DNA of 64,000 nucleotides, taken from the NCBI RefSeq assembly GCF_021608185.1, contig NZ_JAKIHN010000005.1, positions 62,001 through 126,000 on the forward strand, read 5' to 3'. The notes beneath the pieces are model-generated. The model was given only the letters and a program-made list of their open reading frames with translations, was not told the DNA's origin and searched no databases. This DNA comes from Flavobacterium anseongense (lineage in GTDB: Bacteria > Bacteroidota > Bacteroidia > Flavobacteriales > Flavobacteriaceae). The translations under genes and the position numbers were made by a program. Positions 9,036 through 18,079 of the stretch are shown in pieces. The stretch's first letter is position 1; every line of letters begins with the position of its first letter.

Positions 9036-9781
9036 AGAAAAGAATCATTCCGTGTTTGGATATTAAAGATGGTCGCGTCGTAAAAGGAGTTCAGTTTTTG
9101 GAACTCAAAGACGCCGGAAATCCTGTTGAATTGGCCTCGTTTTATTCAAAAAACGGCGCTGATGAATTGGTATTCTTAGACATCAGCGCAACCTTAGAAA
9201 AACGGAAAACCTTAGCCGAAATGGTAACGCAATTATCCAAAGAAATCAACATTCCGTTTACTGTTGGCGGCGGCATTCAATCCGTTGAAGACGCAAAATT
9301 ATTGTTGCAATCTGGCGCGGATAAAGTGAGTATTAATTCGGCTGCTGTTTTGAATCCAAATTTGATTGCCCAAATATCTGACGCTTTCGGAAGTCAAAGT
9401 TTGGTAGTTGCCATCGACATCAAAAAAACAGGCAACGATTGGTATGTTTTTATCAAAGGCGGAAGCGAATCCACCGGAATTTTAGCGATTGATTGGGCCA
9501 AAAAAGCAGAAGCATTAGGCGCCGGAGAATTATTAGTCACTTCTATGAATAACGATGGTTCGAAAAACGGATTTGCTTTAGAAATTACAAATGCTATAAG
9601 TCAAGCGGTCTGCATTCCTGTAATTGCTTCCGGCGGTGCAGGAACTGCAGATCATTTTACAGAATTATTCCAAAAAACAGAAATCAGCGCCGGATTAGCT
9701 GCCAGTATTTTTCATTTTAATGAAGTGCCGATTTCTACTTTAAAAAACGTTTTAAAAACACAAAAAATTCCCATCAGATGA
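9029..9781 (+). CDS. hisF: Imidazole glycerol phosphate synthase, cyclase subunit
   Basis: Barrel subunit that uses ammonia from HisH to make imidazole glycerol phosphate and AICAR. 250 residues. The N-terminus [19 protein letters not shown] carries catalytic Asp11; the second Asp is in VVAIDIKK (about 130). The phosphate sites VGGGIQS and ASGGAGT are present. It overlaps hisIE by 4 bp. Confidence 0.97.
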   Translation: MLKKRIIPCLDIKDGRVVKGVQFLELKDAGNPVELASFYSKNGADELVFLDISATLEKRKTLAEMVTQLSKEINIPFTVGGGIQSVEDAKLLLQSGADKVSINSAAVLNPNLIAQISDAFGSQSLVVAIDIKKTGNDWYVFIKGGSESTGILAIDWAKKAEALGAGELLVTSMNNDGSKNGFALEITNAISQAVCIPVIASGGAGTADHFTELFQKTEISAGLAASIFHFNEVPISTLKNVLKTQKIPIR

Positions 9782-10371
9782 CTTTAGATTTTTCAAAAAA
9801 TAACGGATTAATTCCAGTAGTTATTCAAAACAACGAGACGCAACAAGTGTTGATGTTGGGTTATATGAACCAAGAAGCGCTACAAAAAACAGAAGAAGAA
9901 AATGTAGTAACTTTTTTCAGCCGAAGCAAAAACAGGTTATGGACCAAAGGCGAAACTTCGGGTAATTTTCTAAAAGTAGTTTCTATAAAAGAAGATTGCG
10001 ACAATGATTCTTTACTCATTCAAGTCATTCCAAATGGACCAACTTGCCATAATGGAACTACTTCTTGCTTTGCGAATAAACCTCAAATCTCTTTCCTTAA
10101 TGAATTGGAAAATGTAATTGAAGAAAGAATTTCAAACCCAAGTTCAGAGTCGTATGTAACTTCACTTTACCAGAAAGGAATAAATAAAATAGCTCAAAAA
10201 GTAGGCGAAGAAGCGGTAGAACTAGTCATTGAAGCCAAAGACAACAATACCGATTTGTTTTTAGGAGAAGCCGCCGATTTGCTGTTTCATTATTTAGTTT
10301 TGCTAAAAGCAAAAGGTTTTGGATTGGAAAATGTAGAAGCCATTCTAAAAGACAGAACGAAAAATAGATAA
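9778..10371 (+). CDS. hisIE: Bifunctional phosphoribosyl-AMP cyclohydrolase / phosphoribosyl-ATP pyrophosphatase
   Basis: Fusion of HisI (about residues 1-100) and HisE (about 105-197), catalysing steps 3 and 2 of the pathway. HisI landmarks are [14 protein letters not shown] and the metal-ligand segments DCDNDSLL and [12 protein letters not shown]; the HisE landmark is [19 protein letters not shown] (here [15 protein letters not shown]). Last gene of the operon; only a weak hairpin (TAGC-N6-GCTA near 10375-10388) follows. Confidence 0.96.
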   Translation: MTLDFSKNNGLIPVVIQNNETQQVLMLGYMNQEALQKTEEENVVTFFSRSKNRLWTKGETSGNFLKVVSIKEDCDNDSLLIQVIPNGPTCHNGTTSCFANKPQISFLNELENVIEERISNPSSESYVTSLYQKGINKIAQKVGEEAVELVIEAKDNNTDLFLGEAADLLFHYLVLLKAKGFGLENVEAILKDRTKNR

Positions 10372-10443
10372 GATTAGCTTTAAGGCTATTTAAGAATAAC
10401 AAATCTTTATGATTTCTTTAAAAATTAAAAATAGAATTCTCAT

Positions 10444-10451
10444 TATCTTTG
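10444..10451 (+). promoter_or_regulatory. -7 promoter element for the bacilliredoxin gene
   Basis: TATCTTTG fits TAnnTTTG, 53 bp before the ATG at 10504. No good TTG is seen upstream at the normal spacing. Confidence 0.45.
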
Positions 10452-10503
10452 TAATGGATTTTTATATCCTAATTAGCAATTCATAATTCATAAATAAAAA
10501 AAT

Positions 10504-10914
10504 ATGTATCCAGAAGAAATGGTATTACCAATGAAAGCCGAGCTTTCACAAGCTGGTTTTCAAGAATTACATACTGCTCATGATGTAGAAAATGCAATAA
10601 AAGCAGAAGGCACAACACTAGTAGTTGTAAATTCAGTTTGCGGTTGTGCTGCAAGAAACGCTCGCCCTGGAGCAAAAATGAGTTTAGATGGCGCTAAAAA
10701 ACCAGACCATTTGGTAACGGTTTTTGCCGGTGTTGACAAAGAAGCTGTTGATGCAGCGCGTCAGCACATGTTTCCTTTCCCACCATCATCGCCAAGTATG
10801 GCTTTGTTCAAAAACGGCGAATTGGTGCACATGTTAGAACGTCACCACATAGAAGGTCGTCCTGCAGAAATGATTGCCGAAAACTTAAGAGACGCTTACG
10901 CGGAATTCTGTTAA
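10504..10914 (+). CDS. BrxA/BrxB family bacilliredoxin
   Basis: Small thiol-disulfide protein of the YphP/YqiW family; the Bacillus members remove bacillithiol from S-bacillithiolated proteins. 136 residues, full length. The active-site CGC motif is at Cys46 and Cys48 in VNSVCGCAARNARPG. Flavobacteria generally carry this family; whether this organism makes bacillithiol cannot be judged here. It stands as a single gene between the his operon and trhO, with its own -7 box and a hairpin terminator after it. Confidence 0.9.
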   Translation: MYPEEMVLPMKAELSQAGFQELHTAHDVENAIKAEGTTLVVVNSVCGCAARNARPGAKMSLDGAKKPDHLVTVFAGVDKEAVDAARQHMFPFPPSSPSMALFKNGELVHMLERHHIEGRPAEMIAENLRDAYAEFC

Positions 10915-10936
10915 TCTGTTAAAAAAAATCTAAAGA

Positions 10937-10980
10937 AACCTTTTGGATATAGTTCTAAAAGGTTATTTAATTTAATTTTT
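10937..10980 (+). terminator. Terminator after the bacilliredoxin gene
   Basis: AACCTTTT (10937-10944) pairs with AAAAGGTT (10957-10964) around a 12-nt loop, followed by a T-rich stretch. The stem is AT-rich, so strength is moderate. Confidence 0.55.
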
Positions 10981-10982
10981 TT

Positions 10983-11049
10983 AAGGGATAAGGGAAGAGG
11001 CATAAGGGATAAGGAATTGATTTTACTTATCCCTTGTCCCTAATCCCTT
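10983..11049. repeat. Imperfect inverted repeat of AAGGGATAAG units
   Basis: AAGGGATAAGG occurs at 10983-10993 and again at 11004-11014; the complementary stretch (CTTATCCCTT, then two further CCCTT units) fills 11026-11049. The transcript could fold into a long imperfect hairpin. It lies just upstream of the -7 box of trhO. It looks like one of the small dispersed intergenic repeats of this group; the function is unknown. Confidence 0.6.
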
Positions 11050-11063
11050 TTAACTTATTTTAT

Positions 11064-11071
11064 TATCTTTG
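11064..11071 (+). promoter_or_regulatory. -7 promoter element for trhO
   Basis: TATCTTTG fits TAnnTTTG, 55 bp before the chosen ATG at 11127. This position also argues against the in-frame start at 11034, which lies upstream of the promoter. Confidence 0.5.
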
Positions 11072-11126
11072 CCGCGAATTCTTCCATTTAGAGTTCATCA
11101 TTATTTCTCACTTAAACGTTTATAGC

Positions 11127-12485
11127 ATGCAACTGTATAACACCTTAAGCGCAGAAGAAAGGGCCGAACTTATTGACCAAGCCGGCAAACAAAGACTTAC
11201 TTTGTCTTTCTATGCGTATGCCAAAATTGAAGACCCAAAACAATTTCGCGACAATTTATTTATCGAATGGAACAAGCTCGATGCTCTTGGGCGAACTTAT
11301 GTAGCCAAAGAAGGAATCAATGCTCAAATGTCTGTTCCGGCAGAAAATATTGAAGCTTTTAGAAAAACTTTAGAAGCTTATGATTTTATGAAAGGCATTC
11401 GCCTTAATGTTGCCGTAGAACAAGATGACCACTCTTTTTTGAAACTGACGGTAAAAGTCCGAGACAAAATTGTAGCCGATGGTTTGAATGACGAAACCTT
11501 CGATGTTACCAATATTGGCGTACATTTAAAAGCAAAAGAATTCAACGAGATTTTGGAAAATCCAAATACAATTGTGGTCGATTTCAGAAATCACTACGAA
11601 AGTGAAATTGGTCATTTTAAAGGTGCGATTACTCCCGATGTTGAGACTTTCAGAGAAAGTTTGCCAATTATCAACGAGCAATTAAAAGATTTTAAAGAAG
11701 ATAAAAATCTTGTGATGTATTGCACTGGCGGAATCCGTTGCGAAAAAGCTTCGGCTTATTTCAAACATCAAGGTTTTAAGAATGTTTATCAGTTGGAAGG
11801 TGGAATTATCAATTACGCCAAACAGATAAAAGAAGAAAATCTTGAAAGCAAATTCATTGGAAAGAATTTCGTTTTCGACCATAGATTAGGCGAAAGAATT
11901 ACCGACGATATCGTTTCGCAATGCCATCAATGCGGAAAACCCTGCGACAATCACACTAATTGTGAAAACGAAGGTTGTCATTTGTTATTTATTCAATGTG
12001 ATGAATGCAAAGCAGCAATGGAAAACTGTTGCTCAACCGAATGTCAGGAAATCATTCACATGTCATTGGCTGACCAAGTGAAATTAAGACGTGGCGTAAA
12101 AAACGGCAACATGATTTTCAGAAAAGGGAAATCGGATAAATTATTATTTAAACATTCGGGCGAACTTTCAGATAAATCTTTGGCAATAGTAGAAAAACCC
12201 AAGGATATTCGTCAAAAAATTAAAATCAAAAAAACACTGATAGGCAAAGCCGAACATTACTATGTAAAAGCGCAAGTTGGGCTTTTTAGTATCGAAAATC
12301 AGGAATTAACCATTGGTGATAAAATCTTAATTTCGGGGCCAACTACAGGAAATCAGGAAATTGTTGTTGAAAAAATGTTTGTCAACGGAAGTGAAAATAC
12401 CCATGCAAAAGTTGGTGATAAAGTCACCATGAATTTACCTTTTAGAATTCGCTTATCTGATAAATTATTTAAGATTCTTGAATAA
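11127..12485 (+). CDS. trhO: Rhodanese-type tRNA uridine 5-oxyacetic acid pathway hydroxylase (TrhO/YceA-like)
   Basis: Members of this family hydroxylate U34 of certain tRNAs using O2 (5-hydroxyuridine formation). 452 residues from ATG 11127; the reading frame is open to 11034, but that start lies inside a repeat and upstream of the -7 box. Domains: N-terminal ferredoxin-like region with the conserved AKEGINAQMSV segment (about 62-72), a rhodanese domain with active-site Cys at about 198 in YCTGGIRC, then a Cys-rich knuckle (about 267-310, CHQCGKPC, CEN, CDEC and further Cys). The protein is about 100 residues longer than E. coli YceA; the tail looks like a beta-rich domain. Confidence 0.88.
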   Translation: MQLYNTLSAEERAELIDQAGKQRLTLSFYAYAKIEDPKQFRDNLFIEWNKLDALGRTYVAKEGINAQMSVPAENIEAFRKTLEAYDFMKGIRLNVAVEQDDHSFLKLTVKVRDKIVADGLNDETFDVTNIGVHLKAKEFNEILENPNTIVVDFRNHYESEIGHFKGAITPDVETFRESLPIINEQLKDFKEDKNLVMYCTGGIRCEKASAYFKHQGFKNVYQLEGGIINYAKQIKEENLESKFIGKNFVFDHRLGERITDDIVSQCHQCGKPCDNHTNCENEGCHLLFIQCDECKAAMENCCSTECQEIIHMSLADQVKLRRGVKNGNMIFRKGKSDKLLFKHSGELSDKSLAIVEKPKDIRQKIKIKKTLIGKAEHYYVKAQVGLFSIENQELTIGDKILISGPTTGNQEIVVEKMFVNGSENTHAKVGDKVTMNLPFRIRLSDKLFKILE

Positions 12486-12493
12486 TTACATTA

Positions 12494-12522
12494 AAAAAGC
12501 CGACTTAAATAGTCGGCTTTTT
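12494..12522. terminator. Bidirectional terminator between trhO and a lipoprotein gene
   Basis: AAAAAGCCGACT (12494-12505) and AGTCGGCTTTTT (12511-12522) form a 12-bp stem with a TAAAT loop. It serves both converging genes. Confidence 0.92.
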
Positions 12523-12524
12523 AT

Positions 12525-12938
12525 TTAGCTCTTAGTAAATACTTCAATTACAGATTCATCATCTCCATCACCATCAAAATCATAAGTGACTTTTACTTTT
12601 AAAGTAGTTGACGAAAGCTCCGTAATTCTAGCTGTATCTGATTGTCCATCAGAAGTAACGGTAATGTTGTTACCTGATCTAGTGTAAGTAAAAAATGCTA
12701 CATCCTCTGTACAACTCCAAACATCTACATTAAGACCTGTTCCGTCGGCATTGAATTGAATATAATCTTTTCCGCATACTTCATGGTCATCATAGGGAAT
12801 AGTTTCACCAGCTACTAGATACTCTTTGTAGTACCATTTCCCTGTTAGTTCTCCGGAAGTAGTTGGGCCATCATCTGAAGAGCAAGAAAACATAAAGCCT
12901 GAGAGAATAGCCAATATCGCTAATTTAATTTTTTTCAT
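12525..12938 (-). CDS. Lipocalin-like lipoprotein of unknown role
   Basis: 137-residue exported lipoprotein. Residues 1-18 form a signal peptide and Cys19 (FMFSC) is the lipidation site, followed by SSDDG, an acidic stretch compatible with surface export in Bacteroidota. The mature part, starting ELTGKWYYKEY and running as short beta-strands, fits the lipocalin-like small lipoproteins of Flavobacterium. An acidic Asp/Glu-rich loop (DFDGDGDDES, about 121-130) resembles a Ca-binding repeat but is not a full EF-hand. It stands alone, converging with trhO. No function can be assigned. Confidence 0.8.
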   Translation of the reverse strand: MKKIKLAILAILSGFMFSCSSDDGPTTSGELTGKWYYKEYLVAGETIPYDDHEVCGKDYIQFNADGTGLNVDVWSCTEDVAFFTYTRSGNNITVTSDGQSDTARITELSSTTLKVKVTYDFDGDGDDESVIEVFTKS

Positions 12939-13105
12939 TTAAAAGATTTTAAAGTTGAATGCCAAAATAAAGGCTTTTTCTCTATCAAAACAAATAGAAT
13001 CAAATTCTGAGAAAAGAATTTTTAAAACTTCAAAAAATACTATCTTTACACTTTTAACGTTTATATGAATTATAAGTTGCTTTTCGCAACGCTCTATATA
13101 TAATT

Positions 13106-14437
13106 ATGGCTTGTCAAAGTTGTTCAACATCTGACGGTAGTGCACCAAGAGGATGCAAAAATAATGGGACTTGCGGCACCGATAGCTGCAACAAATTAAC
13201 GGTTTTTGATTGGTTGGCCAATATGAGTTTGCCCAACGGAGAAACCGCTTTCGACTGTGTTGAAGTACGCTTCAAAAACGGAAGAAAAGAATTTTTTCGA
13301 AATACCGAAAAACTCTCTCTAAGCATTGGTGATATTGTAGCTACTGAAGCTTCTCCAGGTCACGACGTGGGAATTGTAACACTTACCGGAGAATTGGTAA
13401 AGATTCAAATGAAGAAAAAAGGGGTGAATTACAACAGCACCGATATTCCGAAAATATACCGAAAAGCATCTCAAAAAGACATCGATATTTGGAGCGATGC
13501 ACGTGACAAGGAAGCAGCAATGCAGGTAAAAGCACGTGAATTAGCTATTGTCCACAAACTCGAAATGAAAATTTCAGATGTAGAATATCAAGGTGATGGT
13601 TCCAAAGTAATTTTCTATTACACTGCAAACGACCGGGTTGATTTCAGACTTTTAATCAAAGATTATTCTCGTGTATTCAATACCCGAATTGAGATGAAAC
13701 AAGTTGGCTTACGACAGGAAGCTTCTCGACTTGGTGGTATTGGCTCTTGTGGTAGAGAATTATGTTGTTCAACATGGCTGACCGATTTCCGAAGCGTAAA
13801 TACTTCAGCAGCACGTTACCAACAGTTATCGCTTAATCCACAAAAATTAGCCGGACAATGTGGTAAATTAAAATGCTGCTTGAACTACGAATTAGACACC
13901 TATCTAGATGCTTTAAAAGGTTTCCCTGATTTTGAAACCAAATTAAAAACTGAAAAAGGCGACGCTGTTTGTCAAAAACAAGATATTTTTAAAGGGCTGA
14001 TGTGGTTTGCCTATACGGATAGTTTTGCCAATTGGCATGTGTTGAATATCGAACAGGTTAAAGAAATAATTGCCGAAAACAAGCAAGGCAAAAAGGTAAG
14101 TTCTCTAGAAGATTTTGCAATCGAAACGGTAGCTGAACCCGAAAAAGATTTTAACAATGCTATGGGACAAGAAAGTCTGACCCGATTTGACCAACCAAAA
14201 AAGAGCAAAAATAAAAACAGAAACAGAAATAAAAACAAGGTTTCACCCGAGCAGCAGGCGAACAAGACGAAGTCAAATCAGAATCAAACCCAGAATAAAG
14301 GACAAGGACAATCAAATGCGCAACCAAACAAAGCAAAACAAGATCAAAACAAGACCCGAGCCACAAGCGAACGGAGCGAAGCTAAACAGGAAAACAAAAA
14401 ACCTATAATTATAAAAAAGAATGAAAATAAAGAATAG
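13106..14437 (+). CDS. ricT: PSP1-domain protein, RicT (YaaT) family
   Basis: 443 residues. In Bacillus, RicT works with RicA and RicF in an Fe-S-bearing complex that affects RNA processing. Here the PSP1 core spans about residues 45-290 and contains the family Cys cluster GSCGRELCCSTW (about 212-223) and GQCGKLKCCLNYE. Two additions stand out: an N-terminal extension with five Cys (3, 6, 17, 23, 28) and a C-terminal tail from about residue 360 made almost only of Lys, Asn, Gln and Arg, clearly disordered. The gene overlaps gldH by 17 bp and starts an operon with gldH and a PBP. Role in flavobacteria not established to my knowledge. Confidence 0.88.
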   Translation: MACQSCSTSDGSAPRGCKNNGTCGTDSCNKLTVFDWLANMSLPNGETAFDCVEVRFKNGRKEFFRNTEKLSLSIGDIVATEASPGHDVGIVTLTGELVKIQMKKKGVNYNSTDIPKIYRKASQKDIDIWSDARDKEAAMQVKARELAIVHKLEMKISDVEYQGDGSKVIFYYTANDRVDFRLLIKDYSRVFNTRIEMKQVGLRQEASRLGGIGSCGRELCCSTWLTDFRSVNTSAARYQQLSLNPQKLAGQCGKLKCCLNYELDTYLDALKGFPDFETKLKTEKGDAVCQKQDIFKGLMWFAYTDSFANWHVLNIEQVKEIIAENKQGKKVSSLEDFAIETVAEPEKDFNNAMGQESLTRFDQPKKSKNKNRNRNKNKVSPEQQANKTKSNQNQTQNKGQGQSNAQPNKAKQDQNKTRATSERSEAKQENKKPIIIKKNENKE

Positions 14438-14906
14438 CATCCTTTTTATTTTACTACTTCTTTTGATTATTTCTTGTGATAAGAAAAGGGTTTTTGACGA
14501 GTATAAATCGGTTGGAAAGGCTTGGCATAAAGACAGCATCGTAACTTTCGAATTGCCAAAATTAGACCCGAAAAAGTTTTTTAATTTGTATGTAAATATT
14601 AGAGATAACGACGATTATCCATTCAATAATTTATTTCTGATTGTTTCTTTGGAGCAGCCTAACAGAAAGGTAAAAGTCGACACACTCGAATACCAAATGA
14701 CAAATCCTGACGGCACATTGCTTGGCGAAGGCTTTTCGGATATCAAGGAAAGTAAGCTTTTTTATAAAGACAAAGTAAACTTTACCCAAAAAGGAATTTA
14801 TAAAATTCACATCCAACAGGCAACCAGACAAACCGGAAAAATTGAAGGCGTAACAGCGCTTCCCGGAATTTCGGATGTTGGCTTTAGAATAGAATCTACA
14901 GAATAA
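14421..14906 (+). CDS. gldH: Gliding motility lipoprotein GldH
   Basis: Lipoprotein required for gliding in Flavobacterium johnsoniae. 161 residues. The signal peptide ends in LLIISC with Cys19 as the lipidation site. The mature sequence, DKKRVFDEYKSVGKAWHKD and a later NLYVNIRDNDDYPFNNLFL segment, matches my recollection of GldH. It begins inside the end of ricT (17-bp overlap) and lies 4 bp before the PBP gene, so the three are likely co-transcribed. Presence supports a gliding member of the Flavobacteriia. Confidence 0.9.
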   Translation: MKIKNSILFILLLLLIISCDKKRVFDEYKSVGKAWHKDSIVTFELPKLDPKKFFNLYVNIRDNDDYPFNNLFLIVSLEQPNRKVKVDTLEYQMTNPDGTLLGEGFSDIKESKLFYKDKVNFTQKGIYKIHIQQATRQTGKIEGVTALPGISDVGFRIESTE

Positions 14907-14910
14907 AATT

Positions 14911-17220
14911 ATGGCACAAAAAAATAACACTCCGATTAAAGACATAAAGTATTACCAAAAGAAATTTTGGAAATTGTTCTTTTATGGACTTGGAGTAATG
15001 GCTTTATTTTTCACTTTGGCTTCCTGGGGATTTTTCGGAAACATGCCTTCGTTTGAAGATTTAGAAAATCCGGAATCAAACCTGGCAACCGAAGTTATTT
15101 CTTCTGACGGTGTAACGATTGGGAAATTTTACAACGAAAACAGAACGCCAATAAAATACGAAGATTTACCACCACATTTAGTAAAAGCATTAGTCGCTAC
15201 CGAAGATGAGCGTTTTTATGAGCACTCGGGAATTGACGCCAAAAGAACTTTGGGCGCTGTATTAAAATTAGGTTCAGATGGTGGAGCAAGTACATTAACC
15301 CAGCAATTAGCTAAACTTTTATTCCATGGCGAAGGCTCAACTTTTAAACTTTTCCGTGTAATCCAAAAAGTAAAAGAATGGATTATCGCCGTTAAATTAG
15401 AACGTCAATACACCAAAAACGAAATCATTGCCATGTATTTAAACAAAGCCGATTTCGTAAATACAGCAGTCGGAATTCGTTCAGCAGCAAAAGTCTATTT
15501 CGGAAAAGAACCACGCGATTTAACTGTAGACGAAGCCGCAATGTTCGTTGGGATGCTTAAAAATCCATCTTTATACAATCCGTTACGCCGATTGGAAAAA
15601 GTGCGTTTGCGAAGAAACACGGTTTTAGGCCAAATGGTTAGAAACGGAATTTTAGATAAAGCAACTAAGGATAAATTAGCTGCTCAACCTATCGTTTTAC
15701 ACTTTCATCCCGAAAGTCACAAAGAAGGAACAGCTACTTATTTCCGTGAATTCCTTCGCGAATACATGAAAAATTGGGCGAAAGAAAATAAAAAACCAGA
15801 CGGAAGCGATTGGGATATTTACAGCGATGGTCTAAAAATCTACACCACCATCGATTCAAAAATTCAGGAGCATGCCGAAGAAGCGGTTCAGGCGCACATG
15901 AAAAATCTGCAGCAGGAATTTTTCGCTCAGCAAAAAGACAATAAAAATGCTCCTTTTGTAAATATTACTCCCGAGGAAACCAAACGCATCATCAACCAAG
16001 CTATGAAAAATTCTGAGCGTTGGAGAGTGATGAAGGATATGGACAAAACAGAAGAGGAAATCATCGCTTCGTTTAATGTCAAAACCAAAATGAAAATCTT
16101 TTCATGGAAAGGTGAAATTGACACCTTGATGACACCTATGGATTCCATACGTTATTACAAACATTTCCTTCAGGCAGGATTGATGTCTATGGAACCGCAA
16201 ACCGGTCACATCAAAGCCTGGGTTGGCGGAATCGATTATAAATATTTTCAATACGACCACGTTGGACAAGGTGCAAGACAAGTAGGTTCGACTTTCAAAC
16301 CGTTTGTATATGCTACCGCCATTGAACAATTAGGAATGTCACCATGCGATTCCATCATCGACAGCCCATTTATGATTCACAAAGGAAGACATAATGTAAC
16401 CGAAGATTGGGAACCTAAAAACTCTGACCATCAATACCGTGGAATGGTAACTTTGAAAAGAGCACTTGCTCTTTCCATCAACACGGTTTCGGCTAAATTA
16501 ATTGACAAAACCGGCCCTGAAGCCGTTGCTTCTTTGACTAAAAAATTAGGCGTGAAATCAGATATTCCTAACCAGCCTTCGATTGCGTTAGGTGCCGTAG
16601 AAATTACTGTGGAAGATATGGTTGCGGCCTACAGCACGTTTGCCAATCAGGGCGTTTATATTAAGCCGCAATTCATCAGCCGAATTGAGGATAAAAATGG
16701 TGTAGTACTTTACGAACCGGTTCCTGAAACCCATGATGTTCTGAATAAAGACATTGCCTATGCGGTTATTAAACTGTTGGAAGGTGTGACCGAAAGTGGC
16801 TCAGGTGTGCGCTTGCGAACCCAAGGTGGAGGAAGCGGTGACAATCGATGGACGGGCTATCCGTACATGTTTACCAACCCAATTGCAGGAAAAACGGGAA
16901 CCTCACAAAATCAATCTGACGGTTGGTTTATCGGGATGGTGCCTAATCTGGTAACAGGTGTCTGGGTAGGCTGCGAAGACCGTTCAGCGCGTTTCAAAGG
17001 GATTACTTATGGCCAAGGAGCAACAGCAGCCTTACCTATTTGGGGTTATATGATGAAAAAATGTTACGAAGACAAAGACCTCCAGGTTTCAAAAGATCCG
17101 TTCCAAAGACCCGACAACCTCTCCATAAAAGTAGATTGTTGGTCTCCGCCAAAAGTTGAAAATGACTCTACAGCGGTTGCACCTGAAGATGAACAAAACA
17201 CAGAAGAATTCGGATTGTAA
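14911..17220 (+). CDS. mrcA: Class A penicillin-binding protein 1A (transglycosylase/transpeptidase)
   Basis: Bifunctional peptidoglycan synthase anchored in the inner membrane. 769 residues. One N-terminal TM helix (about 21-42); GT51 domain with TEDERFYEHSG (about 91-101, catalytic Glu) and GGASTLTQQLAK; transpeptidase domain with GSTFKPF (active Ser about 460), SIN (about 523) and KTGTSQ (about 660). An insertion of about 90 charged residues (about 330-420) lies between the domains. It follows gldH by 4 bp. The ending is Asp/Glu-rich. Confidence 0.95.
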   Translation: MAQKNNTPIKDIKYYQKKFWKLFFYGLGVMALFFTLASWGFFGNMPSFEDLENPESNLATEVISSDGVTIGKFYNENRTPIKYEDLPPHLVKALVATEDERFYEHSGIDAKRTLGAVLKLGSDGGASTLTQQLAKLLFHGEGSTFKLFRVIQKVKEWIIAVKLERQYTKNEIIAMYLNKADFVNTAVGIRSAAKVYFGKEPRDLTVDEAAMFVGMLKNPSLYNPLRRLEKVRLRRNTVLGQMVRNGILDKATKDKLAAQPIVLHFHPESHKEGTATYFREFLREYMKNWAKENKKPDGSDWDIYSDGLKIYTTIDSKIQEHAEEAVQAHMKNLQQEFFAQQKDNKNAPFVNITPEETKRIINQAMKNSERWRVMKDMDKTEEEIIASFNVKTKMKIFSWKGEIDTLMTPMDSIRYYKHFLQAGLMSMEPQTGHIKAWVGGIDYKYFQYDHVGQGARQVGSTFKPFVYATAIEQLGMSPCDSIIDSPFMIHKGRHNVTEDWEPKNSDHQYRGMVTLKRALALSINTVSAKLIDKTGPEAVASLTKKLGVKSDIPNQPSIALGAVEITVEDMVAAYSTFANQGVYIKPQFISRIEDKNGVVLYEPVPETHDVLNKDIAYAVIKLLEGVTESGSGVRLRTQGGGSGDNRWTGYPYMFTNPIAGKTGTSQNQSDGWFIGMVPNLVTGVWVGCEDRSARFKGITYGQGATAALPIWGYMMKKCYEDKDLQVSKDPFQRPDNLSIKVDCWSPPKVENDSTAVAPEDEQNTEEFGL

Positions 17221-17224
17221 AAAT

Positions 17225-17318
17225 TAGGAGCTAATCCGGCTTTCCACTGTATCTTTTGCTTCGCAAAAGGATGCCGTTCCACACGAACGAAGTGACTGCC
17301 GAAGGAATCCGGGCTAGA
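17225..17318. repeat. Dispersed intergenic repeat, copy 1
   Basis: This segment starts GGAGCTAATCCGGC, contains the perfect hairpin CTTTTGC-TTC-GCAAAAG (17253-17269) and ends with CCGGGCTAG. From recall, a family of the form GAGCTA...CGGGGCTAG with a central CTTTTGC hairpin is frequent between Flavobacterium genes. A second, more diverged candidate lies at 26274-26395. It separates the PBP gene from the CoA transferase genes. Confidence 0.55.
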
Positions 17319-17375
17319 AAAAAACAAGCATAAAATACAACAGAATCTGAACCAGTTCAGATTAAACAACTAATC

Positions 17376-18077
17376 ATGATTAACAAAAAAGTAAATTCTG
17401 TTCAAGAAGCACTGCAAGGCATCGAAAACAACATGACTATCATGCTCGGTGGCTTTGGTCTTTGCGGAATTCCCGAAAACAGTATAGCCGAATTGGTAAA
17501 AAAAGAAGTTACCGGATTAACCTGTATTTCAAACAATGCAGGTGTAGATGATTTTGGACTTGGATTACTGCTTCAAAAAAGACAAATCAAAAAAATGATT
17601 TCTTCCTATGTCGGAGAAAACGCCGAATTCGAACGTCAAATGCTTTCAGGAGAATTAGATGTCGAACTGACGCCACAAGGAACTTTAGCCGAAAAATGCC
17701 GCGCCGCTCAAGCCGGAATTCCGGCTTTCTTCACACCAGCGGGTTACGGAACCGAAGTCGCCGAAGGAAAAGAATCTCGTGAATTCAACGGAAAAATGCA
17801 CATAATGGAGTTAGCCTATAAAGCCGACTTCTCCATCGTAAAAGCCTGGAAAGGCGACGAAGCCGGAAACTTAATTTTCAAAGGAACCGCCCGAAACTTC
17901 AATGCCTGTATGGCCGGTGCCGGAAAAATAACCATCGCCGAAGTAGAAGAATTAGTCCCTGTTGGATCATTAGACCCAAATCAAATTCACATTCCCGGAA
18001 TTATGGTTCAAAGAATCTTCAAAGGTGAAAAATTTGAGAAAAGAATTGAGCAACGTACCACAAGAAAAAGAGACTAA
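17376..18077 (+). CDS. scoA: 3-oxoacid CoA-transferase, subunit A
   Basis: Alpha subunit of a succinyl-CoA:3-ketoacid (or acetate-type) CoA-transferase, used in acetoacetate and branched-chain amino acid breakdown. 233 residues. The [11 protein letters not shown] motif (about 22-32) and [14 protein letters not shown] are characteristic. The beta subunit gene follows after 2 bp. The precise CoA acceptor cannot be told from sequence alone. Confidence 0.93.
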   Translation: MINKKVNSVQEALQGIENNMTIMLGGFGLCGIPENSIAELVKKEVTGLTCISNNAGVDDFGLGLLLQKRQIKKMISSYVGENAEFERQMLSGELDVELTPQGTLAEKCRAAQAGIPAFFTPAGYGTEVAEGKESREFNGKMHIMELAYKADFSIVKAWKGDEAGNLIFKGTARNFNACMAGAGKITIAEVEELVPVGSLDPNQIHIPGIMVQRIFKGEKFEKRIEQRTTRKRD

Positions 18078-18079
18078 TC

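Noticed and set aside
11034..11126. Upstream start for trhO
   Set aside because: The extra residues are encoded by repeat DNA and lie before the -7 box; the family starts near MQLYNTL at 11127.
12775..13105. Rho-independent terminator or riboswitch ahead of ricT
   Set aside because: Only a weak GTTGC-TTTTC-GCAAC hairpin near 13076-13090 and no conserved aptamer pattern seen.
14187..14408. Plus-strand ORF of 73 codons within the ricT tail
   Set aside because: Frame shadow of the low-complexity Lys/Asn/Gln coding region; composition alone keeps it open.
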